The translations under genes were made by a program, and so were the position numbers. From the NCBI GenBank assembly GCA_017608305.1, contig JAFCGC010000001.1, forward strand, positions 1 through 38,743: a stretch of 38,743 nucleotides of DNA, read 5' to 3'. The notes under the pieces were generated by a model that did not search any database, was not told the DNA's origin, and saw only the letters and a list, made by a program, of their open reading frames with translations. This document shows, one piece after another, positions 1-7,269 of the stretch (position 1 is its first letter; each line of letters begins with the position of its first letter). The DNA comes from Candidatus Pacearchaeota archaeon. GTDB lineage: Archaea > Nanobdellota > Nanobdellia > Pacearchaeales > GW2011-AR1.

Positions 1-402
1 GGAGAAATTAAAGATAATGAAGTTATATTGGGAAAAAATCCTCAAGATGAAAATTATGCTTGGCTAGGAGTTGGATTTATTGATACTGGAGGAGGAGTTG
101 TAAACAGGATTTTTAATTTTATGTCTTCATTTAAAAAACCTCATGTTTATTATGAGTCAAAAATAAAGGCTGGAGAATTTATTTATAATCTTTTGTGGTG
201 GTTAATTTTAATAAGTATTAGTATAGCCCTGGTGAATATGCTTCCTGTTGGAATTTTTGATGGGGGAAGATTCTTTTATTTAACAATGCTAGGAATAACA
301 GGTAGTGAGATAAAGGCGAAAAAAACTTTTTCATTCATGACCAAACTATTTTTATTTTTGTTGGTGGTATTGATGTTTTTCTGGGCAAAAAGTTTTTTCT
401 AA
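1..402 (+). CDS. Site-2 protease family M50 metalloprotease, C-terminal part (5' truncated by window)
   Basis: The reading frame is open from base 1 and ends at TAA 400-402, so only the last 133 codons are visible and the start lies outside the window. The fragment has a soluble stretch, a hydrophobic segment around LLWWLILISISIALVNMLPV, then the motif NMLPVGIFDGGRFF and a final membrane helix. The LPVGxxDGGR signature is the third metal-ligand (LDG-type) motif of M50/S2P intramembrane proteases, whose Asp completes the zinc site. The HExxH motif would be upstream. Known family role: cleavage of membrane-embedded substrates. The substrate cannot be told from here. Confidence 0.85.
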   Translation, partial: GEIKDNEVILGKNPQDENYAWLGVGFIDTGGGVVNRIFNFMSSFKKPHVYYESKIKAGEFIYNLLWWLILISISIALVNMLPVGIFDGGRFFYLTMLGITGSEIKAKKTFSFMTKLFLFLLVVLMFFWAKSFF

Positions 403-404
403 AC

Positions 405-412
405 ATTTAAAT
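405..412 (+). promoter_or_regulatory. TATA-like box for taw1
   Basis: The element ATTTAAAT is centred about 27 nt before the ATG at 435. That is the spacing expected for an archaeal promoter driving a leaderless or nearly leaderless transcript. It lies directly after the stop codon of the upstream protease gene. Confidence 0.5.
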
Positions 413-434
413 TTGCTTTAATTCTAATTCTTGC

Positions 435-1415
435 ATGATTCCAAATAAGATCAAAAATATTTTAAAAAAACAACACTACGAATTAGTTGGGGGCCATTCT
501 GCTGTTCAGATTTGTAGGTGGACAAAAAATTCACTTAGAGATCAAGGAGTTTGTTATAAAGAGAAATTTTATGGAATAAAATCTCATTTGTGTTGCCAAA
601 TGACTCCTGCTTTAATGTGGTGTGATAATAAATGTGTTCATTGTTGGAGAGCCATTGAATTAACTCTTGGAAATAAACTACCAAAAAATATTGATAGTCC
701 AAAACAAATTATTGATAAATCAATAAAAGCACAACAAAAACTTCTTTTTGGGTTTAAAATTGATCCTAAGAGTAAAAAGAAACAACTTAGTAAAGCCAAT
801 CAAAAAAAATACTTAGAATCTCAAGAACCAACACAATTTGCAATTTCATTATCTGGAGAACCAACACTTTACCCATTAATTGGAGAATTAATTAGTGAAT
901 TAAGGAAAAGAAAAAAAACAAGTTTTCTTGTGACTAATGGTTTACATCCTGAAAAACTTAAAGAACTTGCTGAAAAAAATCAATTACCTACTCAACTTTA
1001 TGTTTCTGTAAATACCCCAAATAAAGAAATGTATCAAAAATTTCATAGAAGTTCTTTACCAGATGCCTGGGAAAAACTAAATCAAACTCTAGAACTAATG
1101 GCTAAATTAAAATGCAGGACTATTTTTAGAATGAATTTAGTTAGAGATTTAAATATGGAAGAGAAATATTTGAAAGATTATGCTAAATTAATAAAAAAAG
1201 CAAAACCCATGTTTGTTGAAATTAAAGGTTACATGTCAGTTGGATTTGCGCGTCAGCGTCTAGGATATAACAGAATGCCAACTTACAAAGAAATGTTAGA
1301 TTTTTCGCAAAAACTTGCAAAACAAGCAGGATTAAAATTATTAGATTCGCATGAAAGAAGTAGGGCTTTTGTTCTTGGGAAGGATAAAAGTAAGTTGAAG
1401 ATTCAGAGGGTTTAG
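435..1415 (+). CDS. taw1: tRNA 4-demethylwyosine synthase (Taw1/TYW1), radical SAM
   Basis: This 326-aa protein catalyses the pyruvate-dependent step that turns N1-methylguanosine-37 of tRNA-Phe into 4-demethylwyosine. The radical SAM motif CDNKCVHCW sits at residues 63-71 (C63, C67, C70). It is preceded by C27, C40 and C53, the extra cysteines that hold the second 4Fe-4S cluster in archaeal Taw1; the spacing is the family's. LSGEPTLYP (about residues 138-146) is the GEP-type SAM-binding motif. Length is normal for the stand-alone archaeal enzyme without a flavodoxin domain. It is single, with its own TATA-like box, and convergent with the next gene. Confidence 0.95.
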   Translation: MIPNKIKNILKKQHYELVGGHSAVQICRWTKNSLRDQGVCYKEKFYGIKSHLCCQMTPALMWCDNKCVHCWRAIELTLGNKLPKNIDSPKQIIDKSIKAQQKLLFGFKIDPKSKKKQLSKANQKKYLESQEPTQFAISLSGEPTLYPLIGELISELRKRKKTSFLVTNGLHPEKLKELAEKNQLPTQLYVSVNTPNKEMYQKFHRSSLPDAWEKLNQTLELMAKLKCRTIFRMNLVRDLNMEEKYLKDYAKLIKKAKPMFVEIKGYMSVGFARQRLGYNRMPTYKEMLDFSQKLAKQAGLKLLDSHERSRAFVLGKDKSKLKIQRV

Positions 1416-1432
1416 TAAATAATCATCTGGTT
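1415..1432. repeat. 18-bp direct repeat, copy 1
   Basis: GTAAATAATCATCTGGTT is found here and again, base for base, at 7228-7245. Both copies lie between the ends of convergent genes. The core AATCATCTGGTT is a weak inverted repeat (AATCA/TGGTT with one G-T pair). The first base overlaps the stop codon of taw1. Confidence 0.7.
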
Positions 1433-1434
1433 GT

Positions 1435-1725
1435 TTATTTTTTATCTTTCCACTTACCAATTAATGATCCAATCACAAAGAAGATTGTTATATTTATTAG
1501 ATAACCCAGCACGGAGATACTAATTATAAAGGGTAAGGATATATCAGTGACTCCAATAAGATAGAGCGAATGAGGCCAGGGAGCCGCAGGCCAGAACAAA
1601 ATAAGAGCACACAAATCAGCATTGCAGTTGAAGTAAGAAATTAATAATAACATACAAATTACAATGTAAATAGATATTGCAATAACTCCTCCTTTCAACC
1701 AAGTAGGAAAATTTTTCCACCGCAT
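1435..1725 (-). CDS. Small hypothetical membrane protein (96 aa)
   Basis: I do not recognise this protein. It has a short basic N-terminus (MRWKNFPTWLKGG) and about three hydrophobic stretches (roughly residues 12-32, 38-58 and 64-88), ending in a basic tail (KWKDKK). This suggests an integral membrane protein with three or four helices. A TATA-like AATATATAAA at 1745-1754 lies about 25 nt before the ATG, supporting real expression as a leaderless message. It is convergent with taw1. An exact copy of an 18-bp repeat follows its stop codon, and a diverged, oppositely oriented copy lies upstream of its promoter. Confidence 0.65.
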   Translation of the reverse strand: MRWKNFPTWLKGGVIAISIYIVICMLLLISYFNCNADLCALILFWPAAPWPHSLYLIGVTDISLPFIISISVLGYLINITIFFVIGSLIGKWKDKK

Positions 1726-1744
1726 ACTTTACTTAAGAAACTTT

Positions 1745-1754
1745 AATATATAAA
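1745..1754 (-). promoter_or_regulatory. TATA-like box for the 96-aa membrane protein
   Basis: The sequence AATATATAAA is read on the minus strand as TTTATATATT, centred about 24 nt from the ATG at 1725. Confidence 0.5.
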
Positions 1755-1765
1755 TCTGACTAAAA

Positions 1766-1783
1766 AATCAGGTGATTATTCAT
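1766..1783. repeat. Diverged inverted copy of the 18-bp repeat
   Basis: AATCAGGTGATTATTCAT matches the reverse complement of the repeat at 1415-1432 at 14 of 18 positions. Its core AATCAGGTGATT is a perfect inverted repeat with a 2-bp centre. Together with the 1415 copy it brackets the 96-aa membrane protein gene and its promoter. Confidence 0.4.
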
Positions 1784-1847
1784 TTTTTAATTCCTTTTTA
1801 TGAGGGAATATATTGATTTAAGGGGGTAGATTATTTACTCAAGAATT

Positions 1848-2198
1848 CTACAAATCAATAACCCCATCTTTAGTTAAAGCAGCAAATCTAATTCCAACAG
1901 GCAGATTAATCAAAGCAGATACTAATGCCATGTGTTCCTTTCCATTACCAGAAGCAATACTCAAGGCAACTTCAACTCCATCAATTTTTCCCTTGAGTTT
2001 TTCCTTTAATTCATCTCGAAGATCTTGGAGTTTTTTATTTAGATCAACTTTAACAAACTCAAACTTTGCATCATGAGTAAATTGTTTTGAAAAATCATCC
2101 CCAATAAGAATTACTTTTCCCCACTCACCATGTTTCATGAGTCCAGACACCTGCGCCCATGTTCCTTTTCCAGAAGATAATAATGCTACTAGTTCCAT
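1848..2198 (-). CDS. Conserved-looking hypothetical protein, Rossmann-like (116 aa)
   Basis: I cannot assign a function. The protein opens with a strand-loop motif, MELVALLSSGKGTW, then KVILIGDDF, FEFVKVDL and GVEVALSIASGNGKEHMA. This alternation of hydrophobic strands and helices, with a glycine-rich turn after the first strand, suggests a small single-domain alpha/beta fold. A distant relation to nucleotide-sensing domains such as CARF is possible but not shown. It is the second gene of a minus-strand pair: its ATG overlaps the last 10 nt of the 92-aa gene, so the two are probably co-translated. Confidence 0.65.
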   Translation of the reverse strand: MELVALLSSGKGTWAQVSGLMKHGEWGKVILIGDDFSKQFTHDAKFEFVKVDLNKKLQDLRDELKEKLKGKIDGVEVALSIASGNGKEHMALVSALINLPVGIRFAALTKDGVIDL

Positions 2199-2467
2199 TT
2201 TACTTTCTTAATCGTATTCCTCCCCCTCCACTTAACACTATTAATTCTTATAGCATATTCTTGTAGTTTGAAAAACTCGTTTTTAGTGATTTCTTTAATA
2301 AAATAACTTTTGTCTACAACTAAATTGTCCTCCATATCAAATCTACATCCTAACCTCGAAGCACTCAATCGTCCAAGCACACTTGTAATTTCTTTTCCTT
2401 GAACCTGAACAACATTCTGAGTTACTGTGTTATTAATTAAATAATATTTTGTTTTTTTAAAAGTCAT
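2189..2467 (-). CDS. Hypothetical protein (92 aa)
   Basis: Unrecognised. It is soluble, basic at the C-terminus (WRGRNTIKKVKWN) and strand-rich (KYYLINNTVTQNVVQVQGKEITSVLG). No membrane segment or metal motif is visible. A TATA-like CTATTTAAGA at 2488-2497 lies about 26 nt upstream of the ATG. It heads a two-gene minus-strand operon with the 116-aa gene and is divergent from the uL1 operon. The residues after the strand-rich start, SRLGCRFDMEDNLVVDKSYF, show a single cysteine. Confidence 0.6.
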   Translation of the reverse strand: MTFKKTKYYLINNTVTQNVVQVQGKEITSVLGRLSASRLGCRFDMEDNLVVDKSYFIKEITKNEFFKLQEYAIRINSVKWRGRNTIKKVKWN

Positions 2468-2512
2468 ATGAAAAAGAAAAAAAAGAACTATTTAAGAATT
2501 ATTATAGTAAGG

Positions 2513-2520
2513 TTTATAAA
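2513..2520 (+). promoter_or_regulatory. TATA-like box of the uL1-uL10-uL12 operon
   Basis: TTTATAAA is centred at about 2516 and predicts a transcript start near 2540. Unlike most genes here, that leaves a leader of roughly 70-75 nt before the uL1 ATG at 2615. Confidence 0.5.
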
Positions 2521-2539
2521 TTAAAATTATCTCAAAGAT

Positions 2540-2614
2540 TTGTCATTGACTACATCATTAAGGATCTTACAAAAGTTCTAGGTTCTTGGTGCGTCGGTAG
2601 TAGACATTAGGAAA
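2540..2614 (+). promoter_or_regulatory. Probable 5' leader of the uL1 operon
   Basis: About 75 nt lie between the inferred transcript start and the ATG. This leader is richer in G and C than its flanks, including GGTTCTTGGTGCGTCGGTAG, and can form a small GUC/GAC hairpin. In several archaea and bacteria uL1 represses its own mRNA by binding a copy of its rRNA site near the start of the message, so a regulatory element here is plausible. I could not match it to a known L1-binding consensus. The exact ends are inferred. Confidence 0.3.
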
Positions 2615-3232
2615 ATGAAAGAACAATTAAAAAAAGCTTTAGCTGAATTAAGAAAAGATAAAGAAAGAAAATTTGATCAAACAATAGACTTAATTGTAAA
2701 TCTAAAGAAGTTTGATGCAAAAAAAGAAACTGTTAATTTAATTGTAAATGTCCCTCATAAAATAAAAGATAAAAAAATAGCTGGATTTTTAGAAACAAAA
2801 AATTCTAAAGTTGAAACAATTACTCTAGCAGAATTTAAAAAATATTCTGATAAAAAACTTTTAAAAAAATTAGTAAAAAAATATGACTTTTTTATTGCCC
2901 AAGCAAGTTTAATGCCAAAGGTAGCTACAACTTTTGGGAGAGTCTTAGGGCCTGCTGGAAAAATGCCTTCTCCTCAATTAGGCATTATGATGAAAGTTGA
3001 TGATGAATCAATAGAGGGTTTAAAGAAAAAAGTAAATAGTTCTATAAAAATAAAAACAAAAGAAGCGAGCATAAAACTTGCTGTTGGAAAACAAAGTATG
3101 AAAGATGAAGAAATTCTTGAAAACATAAACATAATTTACGAAGCCTTATTAAAAGCCCTTCCAAAAAATAAAGAGAATATCAAAAATATTTCTATTAAAT
3201 TCACTATGACTAAACCTATAAAAATAAATTGA
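2615..3232 (+). CDS. rpl1: Large ribosomal subunit protein uL1
   Basis: This protein binds 23S rRNA at the mobile L1 stalk, helps release deacylated tRNA, and is often a translational repressor of its own operon. At 205 aa it is close to the usual 210-220. The signature GRVLGPAGKMPSPQLG spans about residues 108-123. In many archaea uL11 precedes it; here the upstream region holds only the leader and divergent genes. The stop TGA overlaps a possible TTG of the next gene. Confidence 0.95.
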   Translation: MKEQLKKALAELRKDKERKFDQTIDLIVNLKKFDAKKETVNLIVNVPHKIKDKKIAGFLETKNSKVETITLAEFKKYSDKKLLKKLVKKYDFFIAQASLMPKVATTFGRVLGPAGKMPSPQLGIMMKVDDESIEGLKKKVNSSIKIKTKEASIKLAVGKQSMKDEEILENINIIYEALLKALPKNKENIKNISIKFTMTKPIKIN

Positions 3233-3234
3233 AA

Positions 3235-4164
3235 ATGACTCCAAAAATAAAAGCCCAAGTATCTGATGCAAAAAAAGAAATAGTCAAAGACTTAATAAAT
3301 TTAATAAAAAATAAAAAAACTATTCTAATCGCTTCTATAAAAAATATCCCTGGTTCGCAATTTCAAGAAATTGTGAAAAAACTTAGGAGCAAAGCGATAG
3401 TAAAAGTTCCTAAAAAGAACCTTATCTTTAGATCATTAGATTCTTCAGAAAATGCAGATATTAAAAAATTAAAAGAACAAATTGAAAATAGTGTGGCTAT
3501 TTTATTCTCAGATTTAGATAGTTTTGAACTTGCTGCAGAATTAGTTAAAAATAAAAGTCCTTCTAAAGCAAAAACAGGGCAAGAAGCTCCAGAAGATATT
3601 GAAATTCCAGAAGGCCCAACAGAATTAGTTCCTGGCCCTGCAATAAGTGAATTAGGTGGTTTAGGGATTCAAATTCAAATCCAAGACGGAAAAATTCACA
3701 TAAAAGAACCAAAAGTAATTGCAAAAAAAGGACAAAAAATTTCTCAAAATGCAGCAGAAATTATGAATAAGTTAGATATTAAACCTTTTTCAATTGGTTT
3801 TACTCCTTTGGCTTCTTTTGATACAAAAGAAAATAAATTATATTTAGATATAAAAATTGATCCAGAAGCAACTATTGAAGAATTAAAAATCTCTTTTGGA
3901 AAAGCATTAGCATTTTCTGTTGAAATAGATTATATTTGTGAGGATACAGTTAAGCTTTTGATAGCTAAAGCAGGAGGCCATGAAAAAGCTTTGGAAAAAT
4001 TTGCTGAAGTTGGAACTTCAGAAGATAAGGATAATGTTAATAATAAAAAAGCTTCTGAAGATATTGGGAATAATAGTAAAGATCAACCGAGCGAAGCGAG
4101 TGAAAATAAAGAAGAGAATATTCAAACTCCTCAAGAAAATAAACCTGAAGGAGAAGGAGATTAA
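3235..4164 (+). CDS. rpl10: Large ribosomal subunit stalk protein uL10 (P0)
   Basis: uL10 is the base of the ribosomal stalk. It binds 23S rRNA with its N-terminal domain and carries dimers of uL12 on its C-terminal helix. I take ATG 3235 as the start (309 aa); an in-frame TTG two codons upstream overlaps the uL1 stop. The N-terminal RNA-binding part (ILIASIKNIPGSQFQEIVKKLR) and the archaeal insert domain (GPTELVPGPAISELG) are recognisable. The C-terminal tail is a charged, low-complexity Glu/Lys/Asn/Pro region and appears to lack the usual GFGLF-type ending of archaeal P0 proteins. Confidence 0.93.
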   Translation: MTPKIKAQVSDAKKEIVKDLINLIKNKKTILIASIKNIPGSQFQEIVKKLRSKAIVKVPKKNLIFRSLDSSENADIKKLKEQIENSVAILFSDLDSFELAAELVKNKSPSKAKTGQEAPEDIEIPEGPTELVPGPAISELGGLGIQIQIQDGKIHIKEPKVIAKKGQKISQNAAEIMNKLDIKPFSIGFTPLASFDTKENKLYLDIKIDPEATIEELKISFGKALAFSVEIDYICEDTVKLLIAKAGGHEKALEKFAEVGTSEDKDNVNNKKASEDIGNNSKDQPSEASENKEENIQTPQENKPEGEGD

Positions 4165-4165
4165 A

Positions 4166-4489
4166 ATGGGAATTTATCTTACAGAATATAGAGAAGGACT
4201 AAAAAGAATGAATGAGTTGCGTAAAAGAACAAAAGATCCAGAAAAGAGAAAAGAAACAGAGGATAAAATATATAATCTTATCTTTGCTAATAACCAATAT
4301 CAAAGACAATTAGCCAATAGAATTAATGAATTAAAAGCAGGAGTTGAACATCCTGAATTAAAAAAGAACTTGCAAGGAATACTTTCTATATTAGAGAAAA
4401 GAATAAATAAGGATGGAAAATTTCTAAATAAAGTGGCTAAATTGCAAATTCAATGTTCATTAGAAAATTCTAATGGGGGTAATAAATAA
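4166..4489 (+). CDS. Hypothetical helical protein inserted between uL10 and uL12 (107 aa)
   Basis: Unrecognised. It starts at ATG 4166, one base after the uL10 stop, behind a purine-rich GGAGAAGGAG ribosome-binding site that decides this start. The sequence is almost wholly charged and helical (EYREGLKRMNELRKR, PEKRKETEDKIYNLI, NNQYQRQLANRINELK, LQGILSILEKRINKDGKFL), consistent with a coiled coil or helical hairpin. It has no membrane segment; its only cysteine lies near the C-terminus. Its place inside the stalk operon suggests co-production with stalk proteins, though a stalk or ribosome role is inference only. Confidence 0.8.
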   Translation: MGIYLTEYREGLKRMNELRKRTKDPEKRKETEDKIYNLIFANNQYQRQLANRINELKAGVEHPELKKNLQGILSILEKRINKDGKFLNKVAKLQIQCSLENSNGGNK

Positions 4490-4493
4490 AACA

Positions 4494-4778
4494 ATGGAAT
4501 ATACATACGGAGCTTTATTGCTACACAAATTAGGTCAAGAAGTTAATGAAGAAAACCTAAAAAAAGTTATTGCAGCTGCTGGTACAGAAATTGATGAATC
4601 AAAAGTGAAATCAATGATTGCCAGTTTAAAAGACGTTGATATAGCTAAAGAGCTAGAAAGTGCTTCTATGGTTAGTGCGCCTTCACCTGGAAAACCAGCT
4701 GAAGAAAAGAAAGAAGAAAAGCCAAAAGAAGAGAAAAAAGAAGCTGCAGCAGAGGGTTTGAGTGCACTATTTGGATAA
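4494..4778 (+). CDS. rpl12: Large ribosomal subunit protein uL12 (P1)
   Basis: This is the archaeal acidic stalk protein (94 aa) that dimerises on uL10 and recruits translation GTPases. The start MEYTYGALLLHKLGQEVNEE is typical of the P1 dimerisation domain. It is followed by an Ala/Pro hinge, a run of Glu and Lys, and the C-terminal EGLSALFG, which corresponds to the factor-binding GLxxLFG tail. ATG 4494 is chosen over an upstream in-frame GTG-type start because the family begins MEY. It ends the stalk operon. Confidence 0.95.
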   Translation: MEYTYGALLLHKLGQEVNEENLKKVIAAAGTEIDESKVKSMIASLKDVDIAKELESASMVSAPSPGKPAEEKKEEKPKEEKKEAAAEGLSALFG

Positions 4779-4843
4779 TTTTTATTATAAACACTCAAAT
4801 CCCCAATAATTTCTAGTTAGAACTATGTTTTAAGGGACAATAA

Positions 4844-4853
4844 TTTTTAAAAA
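4844..4853 (+). promoter_or_regulatory. TATA-like box for the 110-aa gene
   Basis: TTTTTAAAAA is centred about 26 nt before the ATG at 4875, matching the leaderless pattern seen at other genes in the window. Confidence 0.45.
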
Positions 4854-4874
4854 GTAATTTAATTAAAAATTTAT

Positions 4875-5207
4875 ATGAAAGATTGGAATAAACAAAACTT
4901 AGATAAATTAGAAAAAGAATTAAACAGGGGGGGATATTTCATTCAAGGAAGTTGGATTAATCATAAAGAAAGTCATACCCCACGTATTGCAGATTTGAAA
5001 AATGATGGAACAGCCCAACTTAATTATGAAATAATTCATTCATTTAAAACTGATGCATACTCTAGGTATCTCCTCCATGTTTTAAATGTAAGAGATATTC
5101 TCTTTAGAGCCAAAGTCGAATATGTTGAAGAAGGAAAATCACTAGAAATAAAACAAGCCTTAGAAATTAAGTCAAAACAAATAAAAAGTCTAATAAGTAG
5201 ACTCTAA
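4875..5207 (+). CDS. Hypothetical protein (110 aa)
   Basis: I do not recognise it. It is soluble and mixed alpha/beta: an N-terminal helix (WNKQNLDKLEKELNRGG), a strand-rich middle (YFIQGSWINHKESHTPRIAD, TAQLNYEIIHSF) and a C-terminal helix (LEIKQALEIKSKQIKSLISRL). Several His and Asp residues lie in the middle but form no known metal motif. It has its own TATA-like box. It precedes the helicase gene on the same strand, but that gene also has a TATA-like element, so co-transcription is uncertain. Confidence 0.65.
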   Translation: MKDWNKQNLDKLEKELNRGGYFIQGSWINHKESHTPRIADLKNDGTAQLNYEIIHSFKTDAYSRYLLHVLNVRDILFRAKVEYVEEGKSLEIKQALEIKSKQIKSLISRL

Positions 5208-5247
5208 CATCTAAAGATTTATTAGCAATCTTATTTTTGAGAATTCC

Positions 5248-7203
5248 ATGGCATGGAGTTTATATGAAAAAGGGAGGTTCTTAAAACCATTAGTTTTTTC
5301 AAACAACAAAACACAAGAGGACGTTGTGAATGAGGTTTTAAGTGAAATAAAAAAAGGAGAAAAGATAATTTTTATTAAGGGTATTTGTGGAACAGGAAAA
5401 AGTGCAATTGCATTAAACTTAGCTAAAAAATTAGGAAAAACTTCTATTATTGTTCCTGGAAAAAATTTGCAAGCACAATATAAAAAAGATTATGAAAAAA
5501 ATAAATATGTTTTAAAAAAAAATAAAGAAAAATTAAAAATAAGTGTTATCACAGGTAGGAATAACCACCCATGTAAATTTTTGCAAGATAAAAAAAACTC
5601 TATTCCAAAAATAACCCGGGAAATAAATTCAAAACTTTATGATATTTTTGACAGAAAAGAAGAAGAAAAGAAAAAAATTTTAAAAGACGAATCAGCTGAT
5701 AATTTTTTTATTCCATGCAAAATTGAAATTAAGGAAAAAAACTGGAATAAATTAAAAAATTATTTGAGGGAAAATAAATATATTGATTATACTCAACTAA
5801 ATGATATTAAAAATGTTAAAAGAGTTTCTGTAGCAAGCATCTGCCCTTATTGGTCTCCTGTTTTTCCATCTAAATATGAATTTAAAGGCCCAATTTTTTC
5901 AAAAGCTAAAAAACATATGTATTATGGTCTTGAAAAAAATGAATTTATTTTTTATGAAAGAAAAGAAGGGTGTAAATTTTATGAACAATTTCATTCTTTT
6001 ATTGAATCAGATGTAATTATATTTAATGCTTTAAAGTATAAATTGGAATCTGCTATGAATAGGAAGCCCTTCACAGAAGTAGAAATTATCGATGAATGTG
6101 ATGATTTTTTAGATAGTTTTGCTAATCAAAAGAATATTAATCTTGATAGATTGCAAAATTCCCTTATCCATTTTATAGGAAAAAGTGAATCAACTGAGAA
6201 GGAAATAACAGAATTACTGGAAATAATAAAACATATAAAAAAAGATCAAACAATCTCCGATGCGCTTTTTGCAAAAGAAATAATTCCTCTTAAAAAAACA
6301 GGAGTTTATGATCTTTTAAAAATCATTTCAAGTTCAATAAGTATTTTTGAGGAAGCAGATGATGAAAGCTATTTATTTGAAATTAATGAAATTGCAAGAA
6401 CTTTTGAAGGTTTTATGAATGAAACTTATTTAACTTTAGAAAAAAGAGATAAAAATTTAATTGTAAATCTTGTAACAATTAATTTGGCAAAAAAATTAAA
6501 AGAAATTATTGAAAAGAATAAAACCCTAGTTTTAATGTCAGGAACACTTCATTCCAAAGAAGTATTAAAAAATATCTTTGGATTAGATAAATTCAAATTT
6601 ATTGAAGCTGAAATTCAACAACAAGGAAATATTAAAATTAGAAAAACAAGTTTAGAAAAAGATTTTAAATATTCTAATTTTTCAAATGGGAATTTTTCAA
6701 GGCAAGATTATCTTTTAGCCTTAAATAAGTGTGTTGAAATTGCAAAAAGACCTTGTTTAGTTCATGTTAATGCATTTAAAGATCTTCCAGATAAAGAAGA
6801 GTTAAAAGAATATAATTTGAAAAATCTAATTAGCAGAGAAGAATTAAAAGAAATTCAGCTAAATGATCTAGAAGGGGAAATTGTTTCAAGATTTAAATCA
6901 GGAAATATTGATGTTTTATTCTCCACTAGAGTTTCAAGAGGAATTGATTTTCCTGGAGAAGAATGTAATTCAATTCTTTTTACAAAATATCCTAATCCAA
7001 ATGTCCAAGATGCTTTTTGGAAAATTCTCTATAGAACTAAACCTTATCATTATTGGGCTTTTTACAAAGACAAAGCAAGAAGAGAATTATGGCAGAAAGT
7101 TTACAGAGGTTTAAGATTTAAGGAAGATAAAGTTGAGGTTTTAAGTCCTGATTTAAGGGTGTTGGATGCTTTTGAAAATAACACTCAAACAAATATATTA
7201 TAA
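5248..7203 (+). CDS. XPD/DinG-like superfamily 2 helicase with four candidate Fe-S cysteines
   Basis: A predicted ATP-dependent DNA helicase of 651 aa. Walker A is GICGTGKS (residues 45-52). Motif II is DECD (282-285), where XPD and DinG have DEAH. SGTL (431-434) and FSTRVSRGIDFPG (558-570) match the family's later motifs. Cysteines C109, C157, C199 and C242 lie between motifs I and II, where XPD-like helicases hold a 4Fe-4S cluster, but they are spaced by 40-50 residues rather than being tightly grouped. Known relatives unwind DNA in repair. The exact family is uncertain; it may be a DPANN-specific branch. A TATA-like GATTTATTA lies at 5216-5224. Confidence 0.8.
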   Translation: MAWSLYEKGRFLKPLVFSNNKTQEDVVNEVLSEIKKGEKIIFIKGICGTGKSAIALNLAKKLGKTSIIVPGKNLQAQYKKDYEKNKYVLKKNKEKLKISVITGRNNHPCKFLQDKKNSIPKITREINSKLYDIFDRKEEEKKKILKDESADNFFIPCKIEIKEKNWNKLKNYLRENKYIDYTQLNDIKNVKRVSVASICPYWSPVFPSKYEFKGPIFSKAKKHMYYGLEKNEFIFYERKEGCKFYEQFHSFIESDVIIFNALKYKLESAMNRKPFTEVEIIDECDDFLDSFANQKNINLDRLQNSLIHFIGKSESTEKEITELLEIIKHIKKDQTISDALFAKEIIPLKKTGVYDLLKIISSSISIFEEADDESYLFEINEIARTFEGFMNETYLTLEKRDKNLIVNLVTINLAKKLKEIIEKNKTLVLMSGTLHSKEVLKNIFGLDKFKFIEAEIQQQGNIKIRKTSLEKDFKYSNFSNGNFSRQDYLLALNKCVEIAKRPCLVHVNAFKDLPDKEELKEYNLKNLISREELKEIQLNDLEGEIVSRFKSGNIDVLFSTRVSRGIDFPGEECNSILFTKYPNPNVQDAFWKILYRTKPYHYWAFYKDKARRELWQKVYRGLRFKEDKVEVLSPDLRVLDAFENNTQTNIL

Positions 7204-7227
7204 AATATATATTAAAGAATATAATTG

Positions 7228-7245
7228 GTAAATAATCATCTGGTT
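7228..7245. repeat. 18-bp direct repeat, copy 2
   Basis: GTAAATAATCATCTGGTT is identical to 1415-1432. It lies between the convergent ends of the helicase gene and the 75-aa minus-strand gene. The flanking bases do not match, so identity stops at the 18-mer. Confidence 0.7.
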
Positions 7246-7269
7246 ACATTCATTCTACTTCAAATAATA

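Noticed and set aside
3980-4165. Upstream extension of the 107-aa frame inside uL10
   Set aside because: It is lysine-rich out-of-frame reading of the uL10 tail; the ribosome-binding site supports ATG 4166.
5232-5251. GAATTC/CCATGG sites near the helicase start
   Set aside because: They look like cloning sites but are single chance matches in otherwise continuous native sequence.
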